The position numbers and the translations under genes were made by a program. Below are positions 44,555 through 57,715 of a stretch of DNA of 64,000 nt, piece after piece. Each line of letters starts with the position of its first letter. The first letter of the stretch is position 1. The notes below the pieces were generated by a model, which saw only the letters and a program-made list of their open reading frames with translations, was not told the origin of the DNA and did no database searches. The stretch is from positions 16,955 to 80,954 of the forward strand of contig JAVTVY010018697.1 of NCBI GenBank assembly GCA_036873755.1, given 5' to 3'. Source of the stretch: Hanleya hanleyi. Lineage: Eukaryota; Mollusca; Polyplacophora; Lepidopleurida; Hanleyidae.

Positions 44555-44785
44555 GGCTAGTGAGCGAGTAGGGTTTAACGTCGTTTTCCAAAAAAAATCC
44601 AGTCATATCACGACGATTCCTACATGTGCCAGGACACGAGGATGTCCACATTTCTATTATCCGGGAAACTGATCAGCACAGCCAGTAAAGCACCCGGTCA
44701 CCCATCCAAGTATTAACCTGGCTCAGGTTTGCTAAATTCCGGTTATCTGACGAGAACATATGTACCCAGCGTGATACGCCATGCT
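44555..44785 (+). mobile_element. SINE-C family copy
   Basis: GTGAGCGAGTAGGGTTTAAC, then CATATCACGACGATTCCTAC, GACTGATCAGCACAGCCAG-like sequence and AGCACCCGGTCACCCATCC. It is longer at the right than the copy at 33005-33140. No target duplication was resolved. Confidence 0.65.
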
Positions 44786-45109
44786 CATTAACGGACAAAA
44801 GACAATACAACGCTGGACTCAGTTTTCGATTATCCTCAGAATATCGTCGCTATGGGGATTTTTTATATATTCAAATCGACTTGCTATTAAAAATTCACAT
44901 GACAGTACCATTATAATAAGGATCAAACATGGACTATATATATATATATGGGTTGTTTGAATTGACTTGAAATGATTCCGAATTGCTCTTCCTGCCAAAT
45001 ACCACAATACTTTTGTTCGGACAACGTGCTCCGAAATTAGAGCATTAGAAATATTAAAGTATCAATTTGCAGATAGTCAAGATGGTTGAATTGTGACAAT
45101 CGGCAAGTT

Positions 45110-45280
45110 TCGCTATTTAAATACAGGCATTTTTCATAAAATTCATTTCTAAACCCATATATTAGGGTAGGGCTGAATCAATGCAGTAGAAAAATCCCAG
45201 ATTATGCAAAACTGAGCCTGGTGAACCTTAATTTCACAATTTATTGAAATATTGAATGTCTACGTTATCTTTTGTCGGAA
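45110..45280. repeat. Repeat shared with 11370-11530
   Basis: Both stretches run: CCCATATATTAG, AAATCCCA, TTATG, TGGTG, TAATTTCA, GAATGTTCAGTGTCTACG or close variants, in the same order and orientation. Function unknown. Confidence 0.55.
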
Positions 45281-45914
45281 TATCATACAAATTGTCTGGA
45301 ACATCCTTAAATAAGTGCATGTATTCAAATGCCGAGCTTTCTCTAACCCTCCAGCCACACGACGGGTTATTTCTGACAGGTTGTCTAGCTGAGGATAGAA
45401 AGTCCCAAAACAGCAAAAATCTATGTGACCACAGGGTTGCGCGACTTCATCACAGTAAAAACTATTCTTAAAAATAGTATGCCGTTCTACAATATTAATT
45501 CACGTATATTTATAGATGAATAGTTTCCCTTCATTGTCATCCTAAATTTATTAAGATCCGTTGTATTCTTCACCTGTTTAAACGGTTTTAAATTTCAAAT
45601 GGAAAACGGGATTTTAAATGAAAGCGAAGTTGTTAACACTGTAACAGACGATGCATGAGATGGATCTTGTCTAGATTGGGCTAATCGAGAAGGGAAAGCA
45701 TACATTAATAAACATATGCGAATTACATGTAAGCGTTTTAGAACGGCCGAATATTTCTTAAAAAGAATTTTTAATGGGATGGGGGGGCGCAACCCCATGG
45801 TCGTACCGATTTTGCGCCTTTTGTGGGAGCGATCTCTCTAGCCAGACAGCCAGACAGACAATCTGTCCGAAATTATCAGCCGTATGGCGGGAGGGTTAGA
45901 AGAAACTCAAACTA

Positions 45915-46325
45915 TTCAGAGCACCCATGTCTTTAATGATGAACACGAGTTCATTTTCAGTTAAAATGAGTAATTATCAGTCAACAGTTGTTGTTACAAG
46001 AATATAGTTTTTGCATAAATAAAAATTTCCTATCTAGTTGATTTTTAGCCGTCATTTCAGGCGAAGTATAAAACAATCTAGAACTTGAGTGATAGGGAAT
46101 TAATAAAATGACATGATTATATAACCGAGTGATGCATTAAATTGGATGAGATCATGAAACCTATACAACCAATAAACAATCGGTCAGGTGGATAATTAAC
46201 ATAGGCCGAATTAAAAGGTTTTCGTGATGAACCAATAAATCAAAAACAGGAACGACGAACAACCCAACTCCGCATTTGATGAAATTATTGATTCACTCAA
46301 TCAATTTAGCATTCGATGATTCTCG
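45915..46325. repeat. Dispersed repeat of about 410 bp, copy 2
   Basis: Aligns with 41030-41440 as described there, with an extra AT-rich stretch before the final ATTGATTCACTCAATCAATT block. Confidence 0.65.
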
Positions 46326-46329
46326 TCAC

Positions 46330-47700
46330 GTGACTAAAACTGATTATATTCTAACCAAATCTCATTCTCGAATGCCTGAAGTGAACGCAGCTGAAACACA
46401 CATCCAGTCTTAATTTCATTTTCTATTTGAGGACAGCAATGTGGCATTCGTCTCATCGGGCAAATTATAAGGTTGTACCAGTCTTTCTTATAATGATAGG
46501 CAAATTTGGATACATCCAAGATAGTGAAGTAGATAAGATGTATTAAAATAATACACTTTTTCGGACGGTTTCAAACAGGGTATGTATTTCTAGATAACAT
46601 GCATTTTCGTGTATTCCAAATGGAAAATAAACTTCCATTTATGCCGAAAGTCTTGTTTGTGACAGGATGCTTAACCCCTTGTTTAGATGAAACCACAAGA
46701 TACATGTAGATGAAAAGATCGGAGTTTGAATCAGTCAGTTATTGCCAACCAGGTAATGAAATGTTGTGCTTATAAAAGCCTACTTTTTCGCATACACTTT
46801 TAGTACGTTAATTTTATCAATGTTGCCTTGGAAAGGCAATGCGGGTGATCGATATAGATCGAAAATACATACTGGGGAACCGCCTAATGAACCGAGACAA
46901 GTCACGAACTGATGGAGCGATGTATTGTGTCTTCCTAAACGGCTCTATAACCTGAGATTGTGCCATTCTCTTGCGGGACATTAACCGGGACATTCATTCA
47001 CGAGATTACGCAACACTAAACATCTGAATATATGCTGATTGTCTCACTCCACTCAGTTTGACCAAAAATCTCTAAATGTCCTGGATGGAACAAGTTGCAA
47101 ATGATGGCTTAGTAATCTACTTTCGTCAATTGCGTGGAACGTGTTCTTCGTGGCAAGAATAACGGTAATGTCTGCTACAGGGGCTAACTCCTGCTTGGAC
47201 AACAGTCTTCAGGTCTTGATAACACAAGTCGTATGAAGTTACAGACATTGAAAACAGCTAAAATGGTACATCCAACGAGGTTTCAACCTTGTTCATTTAA
47301 ATGTAAAGTAACAAAATACAGTTGATGCTGAATGTAGGCCTCATATTAGGCCAAGTGGCTAATTGAATGATTTGTTGCATCGCCACAAGAGGCCGAAGGT
47401 TGTTCAATCGATCAGTGTCATAGCATGGGTGGTGAAACAAACCAAGCTATCAAGGGGCATATCAAATCATTGAAATGTTGTGCCTATTTACACCCGTGAT
47501 ATATCAAAAACTGATGTTAAAACTGCGAATGGTGTCATATAGATCCCCCCAGGCGTGGCATGGCATCGTCCTATCTGATAAGCACCATTTCCTCATTCTG
47601 ACAACATTACGGGAACTTTTAACAAAGTGATGTATTCTATCTCTGAACGCCTTACAACGAACACCAAAGTTTAATTATCGAATATTAAGAATTAGAGAGC
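46330..47700. other. No gene recognised
   Basis: No exon-like segment, repeat terminus or array was seen. Confidence 0.5.
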
Positions 47701-47716
47701 GTTCTTTTCTAGAAGC

Positions 47717-47831
47717 CGAAGGGCGGTGGTTCTCTCCGGGTACACCGGCTTCCTCCACCAACCAAACTGACTGTCACCATATGAGTGAAACAAACTTGAG
47801 TGTGACATTAAGCCAAATTCCCTCCTCCTCC
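47717..47831 (+). mobile_element. SINE-B copy with 14-bp target duplication
   Basis: TCTTTTCTAGAAGC occurs at 47703-47716 and 47832-47845. The insert begins CGAAGGGCGGTGGTTCTCTC, contains GGGTACACCGGCTTCCTCC and ends in a CCT repeat. It lacks the tRNA-like head, as in the 24424 copy. Confidence 0.9.
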
Positions 47832-47849
47832 TCCTCTTTTCTAGAAGCT

Positions 47850-48785
47850 GATTTAAAAAAAATAGTATTCATACATCATGTTGAGAGAATATAACAAATG
47901 GGGAAAATGGGGGTGTCGCCATACTGGTTATGCAAATCCTATAAGCACATGGAATGGAAAGTCCTCTACTTCCTTAATAAGTTCAGGTCACACAAGTCGG
48001 GTTATTTTCAATCATGAAGGCATCAATTTCCCCGGCGTAGCTCAAACCTGTTGATGACTTCTGTTTACCATATTCATACCTGTCTTTTGACAACATTTCC
48101 GTTGATTTTGCCGACAGAGCAAAATTGCGATTCCTTTACTTGCGCATGATTTTAAAATATGATTGTGCCATGATGACTGCATGCAGCTCGTACTACCAAA
48201 CTGGCAATGAAACTGGCTCAGGTTTTCCTATTAAAATTTGAAAGGGTTGTTGTGATATTTTTGCAGAGATACATATTACCGACACGTAAAATATATCACA
48301 GACCATTCCCTGACCAGTTAGGTATAATGACCAATCAGAGTTCACCGAAAGGGAAGTCCTGGTTACAATCTTCGACCGAATATTTCAATGGTGGTTTGTA
48401 ACATTTTGCCGCAGTATTTCGCCAGATTGTGCTATATACAGCGCTGAAATTGATTTTCCACCGATGATGATGTGATGCGTATAGTCCAAATTCTCGTGAT
48501 CATGGTTCGATCACGTTTTGTGGAAATTTGAATTGACAATACTGCATAGACGCGCCCGTCATGTAAACAGCAATAAAACATATGTGCTTCAAAATATGTA
48601 AAGGTGTTGTTTACAGATATCAAGAATCTTCCACAGTATTCCATTAATTGATATTGAAATAAAATGTATTTTTCAAATCTAAAAAGTTCAGATTTTTACC
48701 GTCTTGCCATCAGCCAACTAGTGTGCAATATGCATAATCTGTAATATCCACCAACTTATCAAGAACAAGAATTGGAATAGGATAT
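47850..48785. other. No gene recognised
   Basis: Short open frames only; no motif or repeat noted. Confidence 0.5.
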
Positions 48786-48787
48786 TA

Positions 48788-49370
48788 CTAGTAGCATTTG
48801 CTAGATCCTGTGTTAAATGTGACGATTTTAATCAACGTCGCAAAACATTATTGCAGAAACTTGTAACCCAGGGTTACATCATTGAGCGCCTCCACTCGAA
48901 ATTTCTCAAATTTGGCGATACATATCGCATGCTGATAGCAAAATACGAGCGTAGCGCGCAAGATCTATCGCGGTACGTTTCATAACTTGTGCCTAATTCC
49001 GCTTAAACTGGGGCTAAGGGTCGTATGAACATATGTATTTTGTGAACAGTCACAATCAAAGTTTGACTTAGATGCATCATACTCTAGATAACGATTTTAC
49101 AACGTATTCATATGGATTAAGAATACTGATCAGCGATACGGATTTGATAAACTTGGAACATCATGATGTCGTGCTGGCATCATTGGAAACTGTTGACCGC
49201 TTCTGTCTTGCAGGGAATTAGCCTAGTTTTATGTGTACTGTGATTTATCCTTTTAATTTGGTGCTAATGTTACTATATGAATTAGGTCTTTGGATTATGG
49301 ACGCGGAAATTCCTTAAATGAACGACGGCTGAATATTGAGTGACGGACTAGACCCTTGTATTGATTCATC
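48788..49370 (+). pseudogene. 5'-truncated Naiad copy (C-terminal RT end and tail)
   Basis: It starts at TAGTAGCATTTGCTAGATCC, runs through TTTGGCGATACATATCGCATG and the end of the frame, then the tail with the hairpin region (AACAGTCACAATCAAAG) and the end CTTGTATTGATTC. Only about 190 bp of coding sequence remain. Confidence 0.85.
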
Positions 49371-49379
49371 ACCGTGAAG

Positions 49380-49860
49380 GGGATCGAATGAAATATGTCA
49401 GCAAAATACGGATCCTCAAAATGACAAGTCGTCAATCTAGTTCAGAGTCACCCGCAGGTTAATAACAATAAATATAATATTCGCTACAAACTCGAAATTA
49501 TTTACTGAGGTCCGTCTGTCTCGAATATATAGTAATTGCTCAACGAGACTATATTAGTTGAAATTCAGTACAGCGGGACACTCCACTGTTATATTGATGT
49601 TTATTATAATATGCAGTCTGTCAATAAAAATAGAATTGGTAAAATTAACATCCATACCAATGATAAATGACGCCACAAACAAATGGACACGAATGTACAT
49701 GGAATTCGGTCCAAAGGCATATCAGCTGGAACACGTAACTCAACTCAAGCTGATTTATTTTATTAGTCAGGATGATCGACCAGACGTGTGGAAAATTGCA
49801 CCTGTTACAAACGTTTCTATTAAGGTGTCACTTTTCCCACCCTTCTAATCCATCAAATCG
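49380..49860 (+). repeat. Dispersed repeat with a 96-codon open frame
   Basis: The frame 49558-49848 starts with a hydrophobic, signal-like segment and ends VSIKVSLFPPF. Its 3' part (GACCAGACGTGTGGAAAATT... TCTAATCCATCAA) recurs at 54885-54985 and 56120-56200, so this is dispersed repeat DNA. A translated product is not supported. Confidence 0.5.
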
Positions 49861-50059
49861 GCATAGGGCGACACTATCATGCGCGTCATTCAAGCCTCTA
49901 TGCTGCTATTAAGCAACTCATCAATAACCTGTACAACATACGAGCTTTCATTCGTGATTTAAGTCTAATCATGTGGTGACGAATCAGACCAGGAATAGTC
50001 GTTGATTGGTAGTCATATATATCACCTCCCAAAGCACATGATGTGCATGTGCGGTTGGA

Positions 50060-50818
50060 CCATTGTGACGGATATTTCGGAATGTTTTTAAATGAAGCGG
50101 GCATTCTCTCTCGTCGACTTTATGACAAAAGAGATGATTACACTTTCGACATCGTAAACTATCCCTTTCTGGACAGTAATATTCCAGTGGGACCTGCATA
50201 TGGCGTATACATATCTCGCTTAGTAGCATTTGCTAGATCCTGTGTTAAATGTGACTATTTTAATCAACGTCACAAAACATTGTTGCAGAAACTTATAAAG
50301 CCGGGGTTTTTCAACCAAGCGCCTCCACTCAAAGTTTCTCAAATTTGGCGATACATATTGCATACTGATAGCAAAATACGAACGTAGCGTGCAAGATCTA
50401 TGGCGCTACGTTTCGTAACTTGTGTCTAATTCCGCTTAACCCGGGGCTAGGAGCCGTATGAATCCATGTACTTCAAGATCCTCATGGTACTCATATGAAC
50501 AGTCACAATCAAAGCGTGACTGAGATACATCATTCTTTAGATGACGACTTTACAACGAATATTATGGATTAAGAATACTGATTAGCGATACGGATTTGAT
50601 ATTTTTGGAACATCGTGATGTCTTGCCGGCATCATTGAAAACTGTTGACCGCTTCTCTCTTGCAGGAAACAGGCCTATGTTTATGTATACTATGATTGTC
50701 TTTTTGAATTTGGTGCTAATACTGTTATATGGAATATGGAATAGGTCTTTGGATTATGGACGCGGATATTCTCTAATGGACGACGGCTGGTTATGAATGA
50801 CGGACTAGACGCTTGTAA
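50060..50818 (+). pseudogene. 5'-truncated Naiad copy (C-terminal RT part and full tail)
   Basis: The frame 50043-50387 keeps NEAGILSRRLYDKRDDYTFD, VGPAYGVYISRLVAFARSCV and DYFNQRHKTLLQKLI; a frameshift follows. The tail is complete, to GCTTGTAATTT at about 50818, and the hairpin is intact. This is one of the youngest-looking copies. Confidence 0.87.
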
Positions 50819-50819
50819 T

Positions 50820-52380
50820 TTACACTTACCCCTCCCCCTCCCTCTACCCCTCCAGAACTCCCTCAGTCCTTCATATCTGATCCTCTTACAGCGGATATGC
50901 TCATATAGGCTAGCCTGCGCTTACTATACTTGAATATATCTGATTACATACATTAATACACTACGCCATACCAGGGTCGTAGAATGCTCTTCTATACGTA
51001 GGCGTGCTTGGGGTGAGGGAAGATCTGAAAGAGGCACCAACCCTAAATGTGCCCTGGAGGCGTGTGCCAAAAGGTGTGTGTTGTGGGATTTATTTCCATT
51101 TTACACACTCCGGCTAATTCTAGATGCTGGGATGGTTTGAATTATTTTACAAAAAAGATGGCAAGTCAATGCTTAAAAACATTATTAAATCAAGCTTCTA
51201 TAGGACTAGTTCATAGGGAATATATTTGCTTCGTTTCTATGCCTGACTATCCTTCCCAGATATGTTGGACTCGTCTATCATTTAGTTTGTCTTGAAAGAA
51301 ATTGAACGATTTGCGTTCAGCATGTTGGGATAGGCATTCAGAGTTTACTAATATGCCGTTTTATTAATTTTCTATTAATTTATTCAGTCACGAAACGGTA
51401 TTTTTCTCATATTCACATCACTTTCATTGGACCAATGACGTCCGTACAGTAAATCTATCGATGGTACAATACACTGTGCTCAACGAGATGTGGATATACG
51501 TATTCATGGATTATGAAAGCTAAGAGATATTTCTGCCAAACATATGATAGACAGAAAGCGTGTTATTTCATTAGCAAAGACATTTCAAGGCGACGTCTGG
51601 TTAATTGCAGGAAATTTCCGAGGCTCCAAGCTGAAGTATGTCTCCATGGAAATCTGTTGAATCGATCTTTTATTTGCTAAAATAATTAACCAGACATGTG
51701 AAACATTTGCCTTTTTCTAGGTAAAAATGTCCTCATATTCGTGTTGTTCAGAGGCACATGAGAATGTTTTTTTCAAACGAAGTATGATTGTTGTCTGGAA
51801 ATGTTTCTCTTTGGTTAAAAAACGTTTTCCAATCGGCAAAATTCCAACGAATGAAACGCGATATCGTGACTCAACCGTGTTCAAGAATATAAATGACTAG
51901 AAACCTTTCAAATATAAATTCGAACATTATCCGAAGTAGTACAGCTCTTCTGTATCCGCGGAAGCTATTATGATTCTAGAAATATGAAATCAACCCATTA
52001 TTCTGCATATTCTATAGAATTGTTAGATCAAGCATCTGTCATGACATCCATGACTAATTCGCCGTAGCATGTGTTTTGTACTCGCAAGTGCAACTTTCTA
52101 CCGGTGAATCTTACCGACAGCTGTACTTCACTTCACCATGCCCTCTCGTTTTCAAGTTGGAAACTGTTAAAACATCTATCATTTTCACAGACGACTTGCT
52201 CTTTTATATCGGACAGGGACAAAACACAGCCTTGATTGGTATATGAGAATACTGGGAAAATTGAGTATCTTGTTTAAACTCCTGCATTTTATATTTGAAT
52301 CACATGTGTCCGTTCCCATTATGGTCGTAGAATATTTGAAATAGAAGTTCAGAAGCGAACATGCATCTTACAAGATTTTT
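50820..52380. other. No gene recognised; decayed TCGCGA repeat at 51780-51900
   Basis: 51780-51900 has words related to the TCGCGA-rich repeats (CCAATCGGCAAAATTCC, AACGCGATATCGTGACTCAA). The rest is unremarkable. Confidence 0.5.
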
Positions 52381-52383
52381 TAA

Positions 52384-53059
52384 CCCTATCTGGCTTGGGG
52401 GAGGGGGGCCAAAATCCCCTGCCAAACTGTCTGCGCTATCTCCGGAACGACAAAAAATGGAGAGCTGAAACTCCGTGACTTTTGGAACAGCGAAACAGCT
52501 CACCAATTACCAATATACGAGTTGTCAGAGCATTTCCATCATAGCTCTCTAGATTTGTATCTAATACCGCTTATGCCGGTGCTAGGGGCCGTGTGGTCAT
52601 CTAAGTTGCCACATGAACAGGTACAATAAAAGCGTACCTGAGATACAACACATATCATGAATCGCTAGATTCTTGGTATGTGCTTTAGAATAGGTTAACC
52701 GGAAGACTATACTGTGAAGTCATGTGACTCTGTCAGTATGTCGGCACCTCTTCCCACTTCCCTTATATGTGTTGTAATTTATAGATTATCATGGGTAAAT
52801 TCAAGATGGCGGTCACGTGGGGTACCAGAAAAATGTTGTTTTTGTTGTCATATTTCTTAAAAATTTCTGCTTTACCGCGAAAAAAGTAGGTGAAAACTAT
52901 TTTATTTCACATCACATTAATATTTGCTAATCTATCATGCAGTTTTTGCGGAGAAATTGCATAAATAAAAAATTCGGAAAATCTGATCGAAAACTCGACC
53001 AAAAAATGCGGTTTTTGAAAATGTGGTGAAAATGACTTTCCACAGGAGAGTTGAATAGG
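52384..53059 (+). mobile_element. TTAA-MITE split by an NRE
   Basis: TTAA at 52380-52383 precedes CCCTATCTGGCTTGGGGG. The interior runs to CTCCGTGACTTT, is interrupted at 52484-52778, and resumes ATCATGGGTAAATTCAAGAT with AAGATGGCGGTCACGTGG. The right end is decayed; GAATAGG followed by TTAA (53060-53063) is the best candidate. Confidence 0.75.
52484..52778 (+). mobile_element. NRE inserted into a MITE
   Basis: It starts within the NRE at AACAGCGAAACAGCTCACC, keeps the CCGCTTATGCCGGTGCTAGG block and the CAGGTAC/GTACCTG hairpin with loop AATAAAAGC, and ends TTATATGTGTTGTAA. It is 5'-truncated relative to 57716-58141 and shares the exact 3' end, as expected of target-primed insertion. Confidence 0.85.
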
Positions 53060-53063
53060 TTAA

Positions 53064-56000
53064 ATTCAGTCAATGAATATCACAGCATGAGCAGCAGAGC
53101 AAACCCAGGTCTACTGACAATAGTCAATTAATGGAATGATATGGTTATATAACCGCGTTATGTATTAATTGGGATGCGATAATGACACTACTGCGAACAA
53201 TGAGGGGTTACTTAGCATCAAGTCTAAAAATAAACACTAACGCCTCATCCCAAAAAAAAACAAAAAAAAACAATAAAGGCACTAATAAAAATATACTCTC
53301 TAACGTAAATTCTTTCTGATGGACATTGTATTCCCGATTCTACATTGTATTATATGTTCTAACATAAAAAGAGTGCATGTTGTCGATGATAAGACTTCGG
53401 TATCAGGGGCATCATGTGTTTTGCTCTCTTTCACGGAGCTAGTCGATGTTTTCTCTATTATTTCTATAGTATTTTTAATGATAACAGCTTTGTACGAACA
53501 ATATGGAAGCGCAACAGACATTGTGCCCGTGATTTCTCGTTGACATATAGATAATTACAGGTATTCAAAGTGGGACAACGATACAATATTAATCGACGGC
53601 TTTAGTACATGCAGTCACCCCCGTGCACTGTTGTCTCTATAGGTTAGAATGAACTAATTATTTGTCCCAATAGTTGCCAGGTTCAACAGATTCATTTCGC
53701 CTCTCGAAAACTGATCCTCCTGTAACCTTGTCTGAAATTACATACATGTAGTTCCAACTGATGTTGTCCATTACAACACGGCGTTCTTCGCCTGGAATGT
53801 ATCAAACCACAGGCGTTACCAGGATTACTTGAGAGATTCCTATACCTACATATTAGAGATTCAAGTACGTGTACTGCGCTGTCCAACATAGGACAATAGC
53901 ATACGGCTGGGCGCTAAGAAGAGGGATCGTTCGCACCCAAGACCCTATAGAGACATCCTTACAGACCACACTGCAATCCACTGATATTTTGATAAAGCAA
54001 ACTGTATTCTGAGACTGACTGTTTTCAACGATCCTGGCTGGTCATGTGGACATCGTTGTTGGATTTTGTGTTGTACAGGGTCGTCACTCTCAAAATCTGT
54101 TCAGGAATCAGTCGAAACAGCCTAAGTATGCGGAACCCTCTACAAATTAGTTATGGTATTGCTCAATAATGAAAAAACTGAGCATTTAATGTGAGATATA
54201 TTTAAGACGTCATTTAGTGTATTTTCGATTATAACGGTGATGGCTGTAAAAATTACACATGAGAATGTTAATGAATACGATTTCCTCAAACAACAATTAA
54301 CACACTATTAATCTATGATATTGCGTCTGTCGCGAGGGCAAACCAGAGTATTCCCAATAAATTTTAGCTCTATTCAGTTCAATCCAATTCCCTGGTTCGA
54401 CAACCTCATCTAAAATACTAATAGAAAGTTATTTGAATATAACGTATATGTATACTACTGGCTCATAATAGAAAGTGAAGGGTAAATCCCTGATGACGCC
54501 TCGGAAAGTATGCAAGTACAGTTCGGCAACAGTTGATGAAGATGTTAGGGATCGTCCGCACTTCAATTGAGATTCCAGGAACAAGGCGTGTCTGAGGACA
54601 ACAAAATGCAGCCAGGGCATCTCAGGTACACAAAAGCCTAGACAATGAATTGATCGCCATAAGACGTATCACTGGGTGCAATGGATACCAAGTTGACATT
54701 TTATTACTGTAAGGAGCGTCCATAGGCCAATCATGATAATGAATTATTTATAAATTATACATCTGGGCCTGTTTATTTGGAACTTACTCTCTGTTGTAAT
54801 TGAAAGACGAAATGCAAAAAAATACAAAACGTAATCCTTCGCGTATGTCCGTCAGTGTCTGGGGAATACCCTAGTGTATTCGCTGAAGTGTTCAACCAGA
54901 CTTGCGGAAAATTACGCCTGTTTCTGCCGTACGATACTATTAGTGTGTCACTTTCCTCAGCATTCTAATCCATCAAGTGATGTGTAGCGATATCATCTCG
55001 CTAAATACGCTAGAGCAGGTGATCTAACTATTTTGTCTACAAAATTGACAACTTTTCAATATTGAAGAATTTATCAATAAATTGTACGTACAGAATTGTG
55101 CTCGTCTGGTAAATCATTTATCATCTGAATCCGAAGAAATATTAATAGGTGAATTTGATAGGGAAGTCAAGCACTGAGACGCCATATGCTGCGAGCCGCC
55201 ATATGCTTGAAATATTGTTCTCGACTTACTTGAAATTTCTAGTTTAATCAGGCTATAAAACGCATGCAATCTGGATAAAAATATTGACCAACACTACACA
55301 TACAAAATACTCATGTATGATTTAACTCAGTTTAGCGGAAAAAATAATAATAATGAATTACACATGTGGAGTAAGCGAACGTGGATTATTGGTTTTGTAA
55401 CATAATTTCTTCAATTGCGCGAAAATTGCTCATCGTGCCTTGAATGCCATCACTTAAGCTTATCGAGCCTCGCTACTGCCCCGCACATACGTGTAGCATA
55501 AAAGTGTTGTGTCAATTTGGCGATAGTGATAGTGAATTGTGGTAATCGGGGAGATACTAATCTTGTTTTTTTCTTCTATCGGTTCATTAGGTATGAAGAT
55601 CCCGCGATACGAAGCAGGCCATCTTACATTCAATTACTAACATTATCGAGCAGATTAACACTACGAATGGGGATAATGATGTTCGTACGGCAAAAAACTT
55701 GTTGGTCCACCCGACTAACTTGAACACATATCCAACTGCGTTGCACGTGTTCATTCATGGTATCTAGTAAAGCTTTGCCACAGCCGTACAATTATATCTC
55801 CTGCAAACCTTCGCGTAAGTCCACTTATCTACTTGTTCTGACATCCGCTTCCACGATGAGGCGAGTAGATGTTTTACTGGCCTACAAATGCACATGAATT
55901 TCATTGAGTACAGGCAATATTTGTGCTCCTAGTGTACTATAGACATCAGCTTGTCGGTGACGCGGACATTTCAGGGTGAAATCTTGATAAGACACGTCAC

Positions 56001-57715
56001 GCTGATGTCGTCATTCGCGTGTACATTCATATTCCTCTTTTTGAATTATGCGGAAAGATTTTCATTTGCCGTACATTTGACATTCGGAGACAATCTAGGG
56101 GTTGTTACATTCATAGAAATGATCGACCAGACGTGTGGAAAATTACATCTGGTTCTAACGTACGGGGAAATGACGTGTTACATCTCTCGCAGCTAAATCA
56201 TTTATTCTCGTTGATTCCCCACATAGTCCATCGTAAAAAAATTATCCGTTTTCAGTTATCCCTATTCGAGATACAAAACAACATCCATGCTGCACCTTCT
56301 AGACATTGAGCTCAATTGAATATGCAGTTGCAATCTTCGTACAATCTTCTTGAATGAGTAGATTCCGGTCTGACTTGCATACAACTTGGAGCGATATGAA
56401 CAGATGAGAAAAATTGACGACGTCTGGCGAATAAGAAGCAATCATATGACTACGGGAATTAAGTGGATTCTCGGATGTAGTCTTAGTATCTCAGCCGCGC
56501 TTTTATAGCACCGAATGCAAGTGAACTTAAAGTAGAAAAGCGTTAATAATATATTTAAAGGAAGAGAAACACCTTGTCAAACAATGATGCCAAAACGATA
56601 GCCTGTTGTTCACATTGCCAAACCCTACATAGCAGTAAAACATGCTTATAAGAGAGTGTCAGCATAGCAAACACTGATAAATGGAGCTCATTGAGAAATA
56701 ATTGACTTTCAGTTCTGATTAGTGTTCTCCCCATTGCAGAACAGTTACTGCAAATCAGGATAAATCTGAACGAACCCATCGAGCGAAACTGGCTTTATCA
56801 GTGGAATATACTATCAAGTATTATGATAGGACATCAGAAGCGTGTCTCAAGACAATCGGCTTCAACTGGATACCGCATGACCTGGATCCCCGTGTGATGT
56901 TTTCGTGATGCTATACATGTCCTGTATGAAAGATGTTGCAATTTCGCGATTGATGGAAATCGCACAACACTTAGCTGTCGAAGGTCGAACAGTATATTAT
57001 GATTAGTTTTGTCATCGCTAAGAGTTGTCACTGTTTCAACTGTGTAGAATATGATATTGTTAATAAATAATCTTCAACATAAAATTTTCTACTGCAGCAT
57101 TATATAAACTTGGGGCATATTTGTTTATAATAATTATTTGGAATCGAAAAGTAAAAAGTCAATTTAAATATCTGTTTATCATTATGAATAACATTTTATT
57201 GGCGTTATCCTAACACAGTCAGTCTTTCGAATTGCTCAATAAATGTAACGAGAGGGATTAAGGGACACTAATAGTGGGATGCTGTTGTTGCCTGAATGTC
57301 TGAATATTTTGAAATTAACAAATCACAGCAAGCCCCAAAACTACACATACAATTTCGGCTGTCTTGTTGTAATATTGATGCAAACATGATTAACTTTGTC
57401 AAGGTTTCACATTTGATGAAAAAGTTCGTCACAATCTCACTTCAGAAACATTACGAACATTGTCACCGCTTTGAAATATGCAGTTTGATTAAATAATTAT
57501 CGCTCATTAACTATAGCCACTATGAGGTGTATTATGGCTGATAATCCATAATTGTTTTTCTGAACTAGATATATTGGAAATTATTTCAAACAGAATACCA
57601 GAAGCGCTCATATTTACTCCAAAAGTTGACAAAGTAAAAAATGTCACTCTTTATCACATATGTTGCAAACGTTTCATTAATAGTGAATCAGGTCAACCTA
57701 AATAATACGTGTGTG
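53064..57715. other. No gene recognised
   Basis: Contains repeat pieces at 53080-53200 (family of 41030-41440), 54885-54985 and 56120-56200 (family of 49380-49860), and a weak NRE-hairpin relic near 56490 (minus). Open frames of up to 96 codons at 53319-53543 and 55951-56309 have no recognisable motifs. Confidence 0.45.
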
